From: Patescibacteria group bacterium
GTDB taxonomy: Bacteria; Patescibacteriota; Minisyncoccia; Phycocordibacterales; Phycocordibacteraceae
Direction: 5' to 3'
DNA length: 14,771 nt
NCBI GenBank assembly: GCA_004296925.1
Contig: SCVI01000009.1
Span: 1 to 14,771, forward strand
The notes below the pieces were generated by a model. It was not told the origin of the DNA and did not search any database. It saw only the letters and a list, made by a program, of their open reading frames with translations. The translations under genes and the position numbers were made by a program. Shown here piece after piece: positions 1 to 8,415 of the stretch (its first letter is position 1; each line of letters opens with the position of its first letter).

Positions 1-2838
1 CGCGTCATTGTCCCTCAGCTTGCACGTTCGTTCGGCGTGTTCTTTTCTGCTGGTGAAATGCGAGGCAAGGTTTGTTTCGGTGCAAAGATTATTCCTGCAC
101 GTGGCGCATGGATTGAAATTGATTCAGAAGCAGACGGTGCGATTTTTATAAAGATTGACCGAAAGCGAAAATTCCCTGCAACCACATTACTCCGTGTTCT
201 TGGTGCATCGTTTGACCGCGACCTCACTACACTCTTCGAGAGAGTTCCTGGTGGAAAAGCAGCTATTCAAGCAACGCTCGATAAAGATACTGCTAAGACT
301 ATAGAAGCTGCATACATTGAAATTTACCGAAGACTCCGTGACGGCGATCTTGCAACTCCAGATACAGCACGTGAATACGTAAAGAGTATCTTTTCACCTG
401 AGCGATACGACCTTTCGTATCCAGGACGTCATCGCTTCAATCAACGATTTAACGGTTCAATGGACAAGAAAGATCTTGAAGAGAGAACTCTTTCTTTGGA
501 TGACCTTGTGAAAATTGTCGCGCACATCATTGAGCTCAATAATACGCCTGGTGCGGTTGGTGACGACATCGACCACCTTGGTTTCCGCCGCGTGAGACAA
601 ATTGGTGAACTTTTAGAGGCACGCGTTCGTGTTGGTCTTTCTCGTATGAAAAGAAACATTCAAGACAGAATGTCGACCATTGATGTTGAAACATCGCTTC
701 CAGCACAACTCGTCAACCCTCGTCCTCTTTCGGCGGCTATTAAAGAGTTCTTTACTGCGAACCAGCTCTCACAACTTGCAGCACAACAGAACATTCTTGA
801 TGAGCTTGAAAACTTACGAACAGTTTCAGCGCTTGGTCCTGGAGGCTTAACACGTGAACGAGCAGGCTTTGAAGTTCGCGACGTGCACACATCTCACTAC
901 GGAAGATTGTGCCCAATTCAAACACCTGAAGGTCAGAACATTGGTCTTATTCTTCGTCTTGCAACCTATGCACGTATTAACGATTTTGGTCTTATTGAAA
1001 CTCCGTATGCAAAGGTAGAGAAAGGAAAAGTGACCGATGAAATTGTATACCTCAATGCGTTTGAAGAAGCACAGCATCCTATTGCACACGCAGCCGTAGG
1101 ACTTTCTACTGACAATAAACTTACTGACGAATACGTTGAAGCACGTCTTCAGGGTGAACCAGTACTTCTTCCTCGAAACGAAATTAAATACGCCGACATC
1201 GCAACCAACCAAATGTTCTCTATCGCAACATCGATGATTCCGTTTGTTGAGAACGATGACGCAAACAGAGCGCTCATGGGTTCGAACATGCAGAAGCAGG
1301 CGACTCCATGTGTCGCACCAGAAGCTCCTATTGTTGCAACAGGTATTGAATCGATGGCAGCGAGAGATACTGGACGTCTCATCTATGCAAAGGAGGCAGG
1401 CACCATTACTGCAGTAGATGCACAACACATCATTCTTAAAGATGAGAAAGGGAAGTCGCACGAGCACAAACTCATACCGTTTTCTATGACGAACGAGTTC
1501 TCGTGCTTCAATCACCGTCCCGCAGTTTCTTTGAATCAAAAAGTAAAACGAGGTGATCTATTGGCCGACACTTCATCATCGGATGGTGGACAACTCGCAC
1601 TTGGACAGAACGTTCGCGTTGCCTTCATGAGCTGGTCTGGTAATAACTACGAAGACGCAATCATCATTTCAGAACGATTGGTTCAAAATAATAAATTCTC
1701 CACAATTCACATCGAAGAATTCGATGTTGCTGTTCGTGACACTAAGCTTGGGCCAGAGGTTACTACTCCAGACATTCCAAACGTCTCAGAAACTAAACTC
1801 CGTAACCTAGACGAGGAAGGAATCATCCGAATTGGTGCAGAAGTGAGACCGGGAGACATTTTAGTTGGAAAAGTAACTCCAAAAGGTGAAACACAACTTA
1901 CTCCAGAAGAGCGTCTTCTTCGATCTATCTTCGGTGACAAGGCAAAAGATGTGAAGGATACATCGCTTCGAATGGAAGGAGGAAAGCGAGGTCGCGTTAT
2001 TGGTGTGAAAGTATTTTCACGCGAACAAGGCGACAATCTTGAATCAGGAACTATCAAAAAAATCTATATCACCATTGCACAGCTTCGTAACGTGTCTGTT
2101 GGAGACAAGCTCGCAGGACGACACGGTAACAAGGGTGTTATTTCCCGCGTTCTTCCGGCAGAAGACATGCCGTACATGGAAAACGGTGAACCAATTGATG
2201 TCATTTTGACACCACTCGGTATTCCATCTCGTATGAACCTCGGGCAGATTCTTGAAATGCACTTAGGACTCGCAGCTAACGAGCTTAATTATCAAGCAAT
2301 TGTCCCTTCGTTTGCCGGCGCAACTGAATCTGAAATTAGACAGGAACTAAAAACTGCAGGATTCTCAGAGTCTGGAACTATGACACTTTTTGACGGAAGA
2401 AATGGAGAGAAATTCCAACAAGCAATTGCAGTTGGATTCATGTATATCTTAAAACTGCACCACATGGTGGAAGACAAAATCCACATGCGATCAATCGGTC
2501 CGTACTCTCTTATTACGCAACAGCCTCTTGGCGGTAAAGCACAAAACGGAGGTCAGCGTTTCGGAGAAATGGAAGTATGGGCACTTTTGGGTTACGGCGC
2601 AGCGTACACCTTAAGAGAAATGCTCACGATTAAATCTGACGACATTCAGGGACGTTCAGCTGCCTTCGATTCCATTGTAAAGCGTCGTCCAATTGAACAC
2701 ATGAATACACCCGCGGCCTTCAATGTTCTTGTGAATCATCTTCGAGGACTTTGTCTCGATGTGATATTGGGTAGAAACGATGGCGTAGACACCGAAGCAC
2801 CTAGAAAATTTAACAGAAATCGAGCAGATCGCTCCTAA
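1..2838 (+). CDS. rpoB: DNA-directed RNA polymerase subunit beta (5' partial)
   Basis: This is the beta subunit of the core RNA polymerase, which with beta' forms the active-site cleft. The reading frame is open from base 1, and the first residues (RVIVPQLARS) align with the region near E. coli residue 143, so roughly 140 N-terminal residues lie outside the window and 945 are visible. Clear hallmarks are SALGPGGLTRERAGFEVRDV (about visible residues 276-295), TPEGQNIGLI, and GDKLAGRHGNKG with the two conserved active-site lysines at visible residues 703 and 711. The C-terminal block PLGGKAQNGGQRFGEMEVWA contacts beta'. The rifamycin pocket (bases 763-834) departs from the consensus at several drug-contact positions, and the near-universal RSPG is RSFG at bases 28-39. 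No lineage insertion or intein was seen. rpoC starts 11 bases downstream, so the two are surely co-transcribed. Confidence 0.98.
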   Translation, partial: RVIVPQLARSFGVFFSAGEMRGKVCFGAKIIPARGAWIEIDSEADGAIFIKIDRKRKFPATTLLRVLGASFDRDLTTLFERVPGGKAAIQATLDKDTAKTIEAAYIEIYRRLRDGDLATPDTAREYVKSIFSPERYDLSYPGRHRFNQRFNGSMDKKDLEERTLSLDDLVKIVAHIIELNNTPGAVGDDIDHLGFRRVRQIGELLEARVRVGLSRMKRNIQDRMSTIDVETSLPAQLVNPRPLSAAIKEFFTANQLSQLAAQQNILDELENLRTVSALGPGGLTRERAGFEVRDVHTSHYGRLCPIQTPEGQNIGLILRLATYARINDFGLIETPYAKVEKGKVTDEIVYLNAFEEAQHPIAHAAVGLSTDNKLTDEYVEARLQGEPVLLPRNEIKYADIATNQMFSIATSMIPFVENDDANRALMGSNMQKQATPCVAPEAPIVATGIESMAARDTGRLIYAKEAGTITAVDAQHIILKDEKGKSHEHKLIPFSMTNEFSCFNHRPAVSLNQKVKRGDLLADTSSSDGGQLALGQNVRVAFMSWSGNNYEDAIIISERLVQNNKFSTIHIEEFDVAVRDTKLGPEVTTPDIPNVSETKLRNLDEEGIIRIGAEVRPGDILVGKVTPKGETQLTPEERLLRSIFGDKAKDVKDTSLRMEGGKRGRVIGVKVFSREQGDNLESGTIKKIYITIAQLRNVSVGDKLAGRHGNKGVISRVLPAEDMPYMENGEPIDVILTPLGIPSRMNLGQILEMHLGLAANELNYQAIVPSFAGATESEIRQELKTAGFSESGTMTLFDGRNGEKFQQAIAVGFMYILKLHHMVEDKIHMRSIGPYSLITQQPLGGKAQNGGQRFGEMEVWALLGYGAAYTLREMLTIKSDDIQGRSAAFDSIVKRRPIEHMNTPAAFNVLVNHLRGLCLDVILGRNDGVDTEAPRKFNRNRADRS

Positions 2839-2849
2839 CCAAAACATAT

Positions 2850-5800
2850 ATGGATCAAAAACGAGGAAAGGTCATAGATGCAACTGAATTCGACTGGGTA
2901 GGACTTAAAGTCGCAAGCCCTGAGCGTATTTTAGATTGGTCATGGGGAGAGGTTCGAAAACCAGAAACGATTAACTACCGAACACAGCGATCTGAGAAAG
3001 ATGGTCTATTCGACGAAAGAATTTTCGGTCCAGAAAGAGATTTCGAGTGTTACTGCGGTAAATACAAAGGGCCACGTTTTCGCGGAATTATCTGTGAGAA
3101 GTGTAGTGTTGAAGTAACACGTGCCATCGTTCGTCGTGAACGCATGGGTCACATTGAACTCGCAACACCTGTTGCACACATTTGGTTTTTGCGTAGCGTT
3201 CCTTCAAGAATTGCACTTATTCTTGGAGTGTCGGCATCTGACGCTGAAAAGGTTGTTTACTTTGCTGGATACATTGTTACGAAAGTAAATACAGATGAAA
3301 GAGATCGATTGCTTCGTGAACTTGAGAATGAATACAAGACAAAGTTTAAGGCGGTCACAAATGAAAAAGCGCAAACAGAACTTAAGGCTCTCATGCAAAC
3401 AGCCAAGTCTGATATTGAAAGCATTCAACCAGGTGTTGTATTGGACGAGATTGAGTACCATCGATTTTCAGTGAAGTATGGTTCATTCTTCGAGGCGGGA
3501 ATTGGCGCAGAAGCTATTTACCAGATTTTCAAATCGCTTGATCTCAACAAATTAGTAAAGCAGTTGGAAACGAATCTTGAGACTGCAGGCGCCGCTGAAC
3601 GTGAGAAACTCGGTAAGAGACTTTCACTTATTCGTTCAATGATTAAGGCAGGAGTTCGTCCTGAATGGCTTTTCCTTACCCGTATCCCAGTAACTCCGCC
3701 AGCGCTTCGTCCAATGGTTGCGCTTGAATCAGGTCGTCATGCAACGTCTGACGTCAACGACCTCTACCGACGCGTCATCAACAGAAACAACCGCTTGACT
3801 AAACTTCGCGATATCTACGCCCCTGAAGTAATTCTAAGAAACGAGAAGCGTATTCTTCAGGAAGCTGTTGACGCACTTCTCGACAACTCAATTCGTCGAG
3901 GCGGTGCTGCATTTTCCGCAGCAAGCCAAGCACAACGCCGACCACTTAAGTCGCTTGCTGACTATCTAAAATCAAAACAAGGATACTTCCGATTTAACCT
4001 TCTTGGTAAGCGCGTCGACTACTCAGGTCGTTCGGTTATCGTTGTTGGTCCTGACCTTCAGCTCGATGAATGCGGTCTTCCAAAGAAGATGGCGCTCGAG
4101 TTGTTCCGCCCATTCATTATCGCAAAATTGTTAGAGCGAGAACTTGCTCACAACATTCGTGGTGCAGGAAGACTGATTGAAGAAGGTATCCCAGAAGTAT
4201 GGGCAATTCTCGAAGAAGTAATTCAAGGTAAGCATGTACTTTTGAACCGCGCTCCTACACTTCACCGTCAAGGTATTCAGGCATTCCGTCCACGACTTAT
4301 TGAAGGTAATGCTATTCAGTTGCACCCACTCGTATGTCCTGCATTTAACGCTGACTTCGACGGTGACCAGATGGCGGTACACGTACCACTTTCAGATGAG
4401 GCGCAGCTTGAAGCCGCAACTATTATGTCGGCCGCAAGAAATGTCTTGAAGCCAGGAAGTGGTCAGCCGGTTATCTTCGAAAAACCACTCGACATTGCAC
4501 TCGGTGTTTACTGGATGACACGCGATATTCCTAACGAGAAAGGAGATGGTAAGTACTTCCAAACACCAAATGCAGCAATTCTTGCATACGATTTTGGTGA
4601 TGTAGGTATTCACGCCAAAATTCAAGTAGACCCAACGAAGGATAATCCAAAGCATGCACAGTTTAATGGAGAGAGATTTGAGACCACTGTAGGACGACTT
4701 CTCTTCAACTCAATTCTTCCAAAAGACTATCCGTACATTAATCATGAAGTGAAGACGCGAGAACTTTCAAAACTCGTTGACGACGTCATTCGAACGTACG
4801 GACTCGCCGAAACGCCACGCATACTCGACAAACTAAAGAAATTTGGTTTTGAGTTTGCAACCCGATCAGGTGTCTCATTCAGTTTTGACGACCTTGTGGT
4901 TCCGGAAAAGAAGAAAGCATTGGTAGAAGAAGCACGAAAGGAAATACAGGAAATTAACATACAGTACGCAAACGGCTTGCTTACTGCAGATGAAAAATTA
5001 AGATTATCAGTAGAGATTTGGCAAAGAACTATTGGAGCAATTGAAAAAGAGATTCTTCCTTCGCTTGACACATTGTCATCTGTTTACACAATGATTGTCT
5101 CAGGCGCCAGAGGTTCCGTTCGTCAGCTGTCTCAAATGGCTGGAATGAAAGGATTGGTGACAAACACTGCAGGACGCGTTATTGAGTTCCCAGTTGTTTC
5201 TTCAATGAAGGAAGGTCTTACACCAACCGAATACTTCACCACAACGCACGGATCGAGAAAGGGTCTTACCGACACTGCGCTTAAAACAGCACACGCCGGA
5301 TACCTTACTCGAAGACTCTTCGATGTCGCCCAAGACATCATGATTGCAGAAGCTGATTGTATGACTAAGCTCGGTATTTATATTAAGCGTATGCGTACGT
5401 CAGGAATGGAAGCAGATCTAACTAAGCTCATCACGGGACGTGTGCTTGCTAAAGAAGTTGAGGTGAATGGAAAAACATGGAAGCGAGGAACCCTCCTTAC
5501 TAAAGAAGATGCAATGGAAATTGATGCAGGTGGAGTTAGTGAAATTATGGCGCGTTCTCCTATGTCATGTGAAAGCGTACAAGGGGTGTGTCAGAAATGT
5601 TATGGTTCCGACCTTGCAACGCGAGAACTCATTGATCTTGGAGAGGCGGTAGGAACTATTGCTGCTCAAGCAATCGGTGAACCAGGAACTCAGCTTACTA
5701 TGCGTACTTTCCACACAGGAGGTGTCGCAACTATTGGTGGAGACATAACGCACGGCTTGCCGCGCGTTGAGGAGTTGTTCGATAAACGACCGCCGAAAGC

Positions 5801-6557
5801 TGCTGCGATACTTTCCGAAGTAACTGGTGAAATTCTTGAAATCCGAGATGACATGGGAGTGAAGACGCTTGTTGTACTTCCTGAGAAAACATCGGACAAA
5901 AAAGACAAAATTGAATACGTAGTTCCATTTAGACGTGTTGCTATTGTAGGAGTTGGAAGCAAAGTGAACAAAGGAGATCCACTCACCGATGGTTCTATCA
6001 ACCTCGATGAGTTGTTTGACCTAGCAGGAGCCCAGAGACTTCAGGAATACATGATTGATGAAGTTGCTCAGATTTATGATCTCCAAGGTGCTCCCGTGTC
6101 CCACAAGCACATGGAAGTTATCATCCGACAAATGTTCTCACGCGTTAAAGTAACGCAACCAGGTGATAGTACCCTCATCAAAAACGAAGTTATTGAAGTT
6201 GCAAACGCTGAAGCAATCAACGCAGAGCTTGAAGAAGCCGGCAAAGAACCTGCAAAGTTCCATCGTATGGCACTTGGTATTACAGAAGTATCCTTGAACC
6301 GAAAGAGTTTTCTTTCTGCAGCATCCTTCCAGCACACCACACGAACACTCATCACCGCGTCCCTCAAAGGTCTTGTTGATCCACTCAAGGGTCTTAAAGA
6401 GAACGTTATTGTAGGACGTATTATTCCTGCGGGAACTGGTTTTGCTGGCAGTAAAAAGCACGCACGTATTCAGGCATTCCAAGAGACACGAGCAAAAGAA
6501 ATGGCACTACGAGCTGAAAATGAAGACAGGGGAGACAGGATGTCTGACCTTGCGTAA
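2850..6557 (+). CDS. rpoC: DNA-directed RNA polymerase subunit beta'
   Basis: This is the catalytic largest subunit of RNA polymerase; at 1235 residues it is within the family's range. The N-terminal clamp zinc ribbon is intact (Cys67, Cys69, Cys82, Cys85). The catalytic loop NADFDGD spans residues 500-506, with Mg-binding Asp502, Asp504 and Asp506. The bridge-helix region begins with GARGS at 752-756. The second zinc site has all four cysteines (837, 907, 914, 917). The trigger-loop segment GEPGTQLTMRTFHTGG starts at residue 943 and lacks the large insertion found in E. coli. The end carries ENVIVGRIIPAGTG followed by a charged tail. The ATG start gives the expected N-terminus, but no Shine-Dalgarno sequence precedes it; the 11-base gap after rpoB suggests co-transcription and possibly translational coupling. 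The 89 bases after the stop contain no terminator-like hairpin, so read-through into dnaG is plausible. Confidence 0.98.
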   Translation: MDQKRGKVIDATEFDWVGLKVASPERILDWSWGEVRKPETINYRTQRSEKDGLFDERIFGPERDFECYCGKYKGPRFRGIICEKCSVEVTRAIVRRERMGHIELATPVAHIWFLRSVPSRIALILGVSASDAEKVVYFAGYIVTKVNTDERDRLLRELENEYKTKFKAVTNEKAQTELKALMQTAKSDIESIQPGVVLDEIEYHRFSVKYGSFFEAGIGAEAIYQIFKSLDLNKLVKQLETNLETAGAAEREKLGKRLSLIRSMIKAGVRPEWLFLTRIPVTPPALRPMVALESGRHATSDVNDLYRRVINRNNRLTKLRDIYAPEVILRNEKRILQEAVDALLDNSIRRGGAAFSAASQAQRRPLKSLADYLKSKQGYFRFNLLGKRVDYSGRSVIVVGPDLQLDECGLPKKMALELFRPFIIAKLLERELAHNIRGAGRLIEEGIPEVWAILEEVIQGKHVLLNRAPTLHRQGIQAFRPRLIEGNAIQLHPLVCPAFNADFDGDQMAVHVPLSDEAQLEAATIMSAARNVLKPGSGQPVIFEKPLDIALGVYWMTRDIPNEKGDGKYFQTPNAAILAYDFGDVGIHAKIQVDPTKDNPKHAQFNGERFETTVGRLLFNSILPKDYPYINHEVKTRELSKLVDDVIRTYGLAETPRILDKLKKFGFEFATRSGVSFSFDDLVVPEKKKALVEEARKEIQEINIQYANGLLTADEKLRLSVEIWQRTIGAIEKEILPSLDTLSSVYTMIVSGARGSVRQLSQMAGMKGLVTNTAGRVIEFPVVSSMKEGLTPTEYFTTTHGSRKGLTDTALKTAHAGYLTRRLFDVAQDIMIAEADCMTKLGIYIKRMRTSGMEADLTKLITGRVLAKEVEVNGKTWKRGTLLTKEDAMEIDAGGVSEIMARSPMSCESVQGVCQKCYGSDLATRELIDLGEAVGTIAAQAIGEPGTQLTMRTFHTGGVATIGGDITHGLPRVEELFDKRPPKAAAILSEVTGEILEIRDDMGVKTLVVLPEKTSDKKDKIEYVVPFRRVAIVGVGSKVNKGDPLTDGSINLDELFDLAGAQRLQEYMIDEVAQIYDLQGAPVSHKHMEVIIRQMFSRVKVTQPGDSTLIKNEVIEVANAEAINAELEEAGKEPAKFHRMALGITEVSLNRKSFLSAASFQHTTRTLITASLKGLVDPLKGLKENVIVGRIIPAGTGFAGSKKHARIQAFQETRAKEMALRAENEDRGDRMSDLA

Positions 6558-6646
6558 GTAAACGGTTGTCAGTGGTAGTGGCGTAGTTATGTTTCTGGTA
6601 GGAGGCATGCGACGCTTGTTGACTCCAGAATTCAAAAAAATACACC

Positions 6647-8389
6647 ATGAGCGATACTGTCGAAAAAATCAAAGAACGACTTTCTGTCCTTGATGTTGTG
6701 GGGCAGTATGTGAAGCTCACCCGCGCAGGGAAGTATTACAAAGGACTTTCTCCATTTACGAAAGAGAAAACTCCATCATTCTTTGTTTCGCCCGACAGAG
6801 GTTTGTACCACTGTTTTTCGACAGGAAAAGGTGGTGACATGTTTACATTCCTTCAAGAAATGGAAGGGGTAGACTTCCGTGGGTCACTTAAATTACTTGC
6901 TGAAAAAGCTGGCGTACCGCTTGAGTTTGAGAAACCGGAAGAGAGAGATCAACGCGAACGGCTTTATGCTGTACTCGATGCTGCTACAGAAATATTTGTT
7001 GGTAACCGAAAGGAAAGAAAGGATGTAACGGAATACTTGCTTTCGCGAGGGCTTACTGATGACACCGTTAATCAATGGTCAGTAGGATATGCCAACAAAG
7101 AATGGCAATCGTTGTATGACTCACTAAAAAAACTCGGTTTCACTGATACTGAAATAAAAGAAGCAGGACTCATAAAGATACCTGAAAGTGAAGAACAAAA
7201 ACCTGATACGCCTGTGCGTTTCTACGACAGGTTTCGCGGGCGAATTATGTTTCCTATAAGAGATATTTCAGGAAGAGTTATTGCTTTTTCTGGAAGGATT
7301 TTTGAGGACGACCCTAAGCATCCGCAGGCGAAGTATTTGAACTCTCCTGAAACGCCCGTGTTTGAAAAGTCGCGCGTATTTTATGGCTTAGATAAAGCAC
7401 GAGAAGGAATAAGAACACTTAAGTCCGCTCTCTTGGTTGAAGGTCAGATTGACCTACTCATGGCGCATCAATCGGGATATAAGAACGCACTCGCAACATC
7501 AGGAACATCATTCACTGATTGGCACGCAGACCTTATTAAAAGGTACTCTACAAATTTACTTATTGCATACGACGGTGACAGCGCTGGTGTTTCCGCTGCC
7601 GGTCGCGCATCAGGCATAGCACTTGGAAAAGGTCTGGATATAAAAATTGTAAAATTACCGCCAGGAAAAGATCCTGCCGATATTTTATTGAAAGATAAAG
7701 AGTTGTTTCGTGGCGCAGTGAAAGGGGCACTTCATGTAGTGGACTTTTATCTTTCTCATATTGCTGACGCTAAGTACGACCAGCGTACGTTTCGTCTTGA
7801 AGTATCAAGAACGGTGCTTCCATATATTGCGCTCATTCCACATAAAATTGATCAGGCGCATTTCGTAAACAAAATTGCAGAAGTCCTTGGCGTGCCTGCT
7901 GAAGCAGTGCAGTCTGAGCTTAAAAAAATTCGCACCGCTGAACCGCTTGAACTAAAGCCAAACGAACATATCCCTCTCATTCAGAAAGAAATAGCAAAAG
8001 CTGAACCCTTTCTTTCACGAGCCGACGTAGTTATACGTCTAGCATTCGGTCTCTCGCTTCTTTTTAAAGAGCGAAAAGATGACATGCGAACGAGTGAGGC
8101 TAAAGAAGCACTTATTTCTGCACTTGGCGAAGAACGATTCAATGCTCTTTCAGAAAGTGATACTGACCGAGGCGCTTTATTTGAAGCAGATCTTTTTCTT
8201 GAACGCAATGAAGGAGGTAGGGAGGATGAGGCGCTTAAAGATTTGTATGATGCCTTGAAGCATGAGTGTAAGCATGAAGAGTATCGAGAGACTCTTGCCA
8301 TGTTACGTGCCGCAGAAGCATCGCTTGATAGTGAGGAGGTTGAGAAATTTATGAAGCGTTTAAACGAACTTGCGCCTACCCTTCAATAA
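6647..8389 (+). CDS. dnaG: DNA primase, with degenerate zinc-binding domain
   Basis: This primase makes the RNA primers for replication and acts with the replicative helicase. At 580 residues it is close to the usual length. The order is an N-terminal CHC2-type domain (about 1-95), the RNA-polymerase basic subdomain (RFRGRIMFP from residue 195), the TOPRIM core with Glu265 in VEGQID and the metal-binding pair Asp309/Asp311 in YDGDSAG, then a C-terminal helical region probably for helicase contact. The N-terminal fold motifs survive (YYKGLSPF, EKTPSFFVSP, GKGGDMFTF), but the zinc ligands expected as C..H..C..C are Ser35, Thr38, Cys56 and Thr59, so zinc binding is probably lost. An in-frame TGA at 6620-6622 rules out a longer form and makes the ATG at 6647 the first good start. 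No Shine-Dalgarno lies close to it; an AGGAGG at 6600-6605 is too far upstream. The catalytic residues are intact, so I read it as a working primase. Confidence 0.96.
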   Translation: MSDTVEKIKERLSVLDVVGQYVKLTRAGKYYKGLSPFTKEKTPSFFVSPDRGLYHCFSTGKGGDMFTFLQEMEGVDFRGSLKLLAEKAGVPLEFEKPEERDQRERLYAVLDAATEIFVGNRKERKDVTEYLLSRGLTDDTVNQWSVGYANKEWQSLYDSLKKLGFTDTEIKEAGLIKIPESEEQKPDTPVRFYDRFRGRIMFPIRDISGRVIAFSGRIFEDDPKHPQAKYLNSPETPVFEKSRVFYGLDKAREGIRTLKSALLVEGQIDLLMAHQSGYKNALATSGTSFTDWHADLIKRYSTNLLIAYDGDSAGVSAAGRASGIALGKGLDIKIVKLPPGKDPADILLKDKELFRGAVKGALHVVDFYLSHIADAKYDQRTFRLEVSRTVLPYIALIPHKIDQAHFVNKIAEVLGVPAEAVQSELKKIRTAEPLELKPNEHIPLIQKEIAKAEPFLSRADVVIRLAFGLSLLFKERKDDMRTSEAKEALISALGEERFNALSESDTDRGALFEADLFLERNEGGREDEALKDLYDALKHECKHEEYRETLAMLRAAEASLDSEEVEKFMKRLNELAPTLQ

Positions 8390-8415
8390 AGGTAGAGTCT
8401 ATTAACTTACATTAT

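Noticed and set aside
847..1539. A 230-codon open frame on the - strand inside rpoB
   Set aside because: It lies wholly antisense to a highly conserved part of rpoB, its product is rich in Cys, Arg and Phe with no recognisable motif, and it has no promoter or ribosome-binding signal. It is a by-product of rpoB codon use.
6619..6646. TTGACT at 6619-6624 as the -35 box of a dnaG promoter
   Set aside because: At 16-18 bases downstream there is no acceptable -10 box (ACACCA region); the AAATACA stretch is too close.
6600..6690. AGGAGG (6600-6605) followed by an ATG at 6607 opening a short frame across the dnaG start
   Set aside because: The motif is only one base from that ATG, too close to work, and the frame encodes a short peptide without likeness to anything. 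It is also about 41 bases from the dnaG ATG, so it does not serve dnaG.
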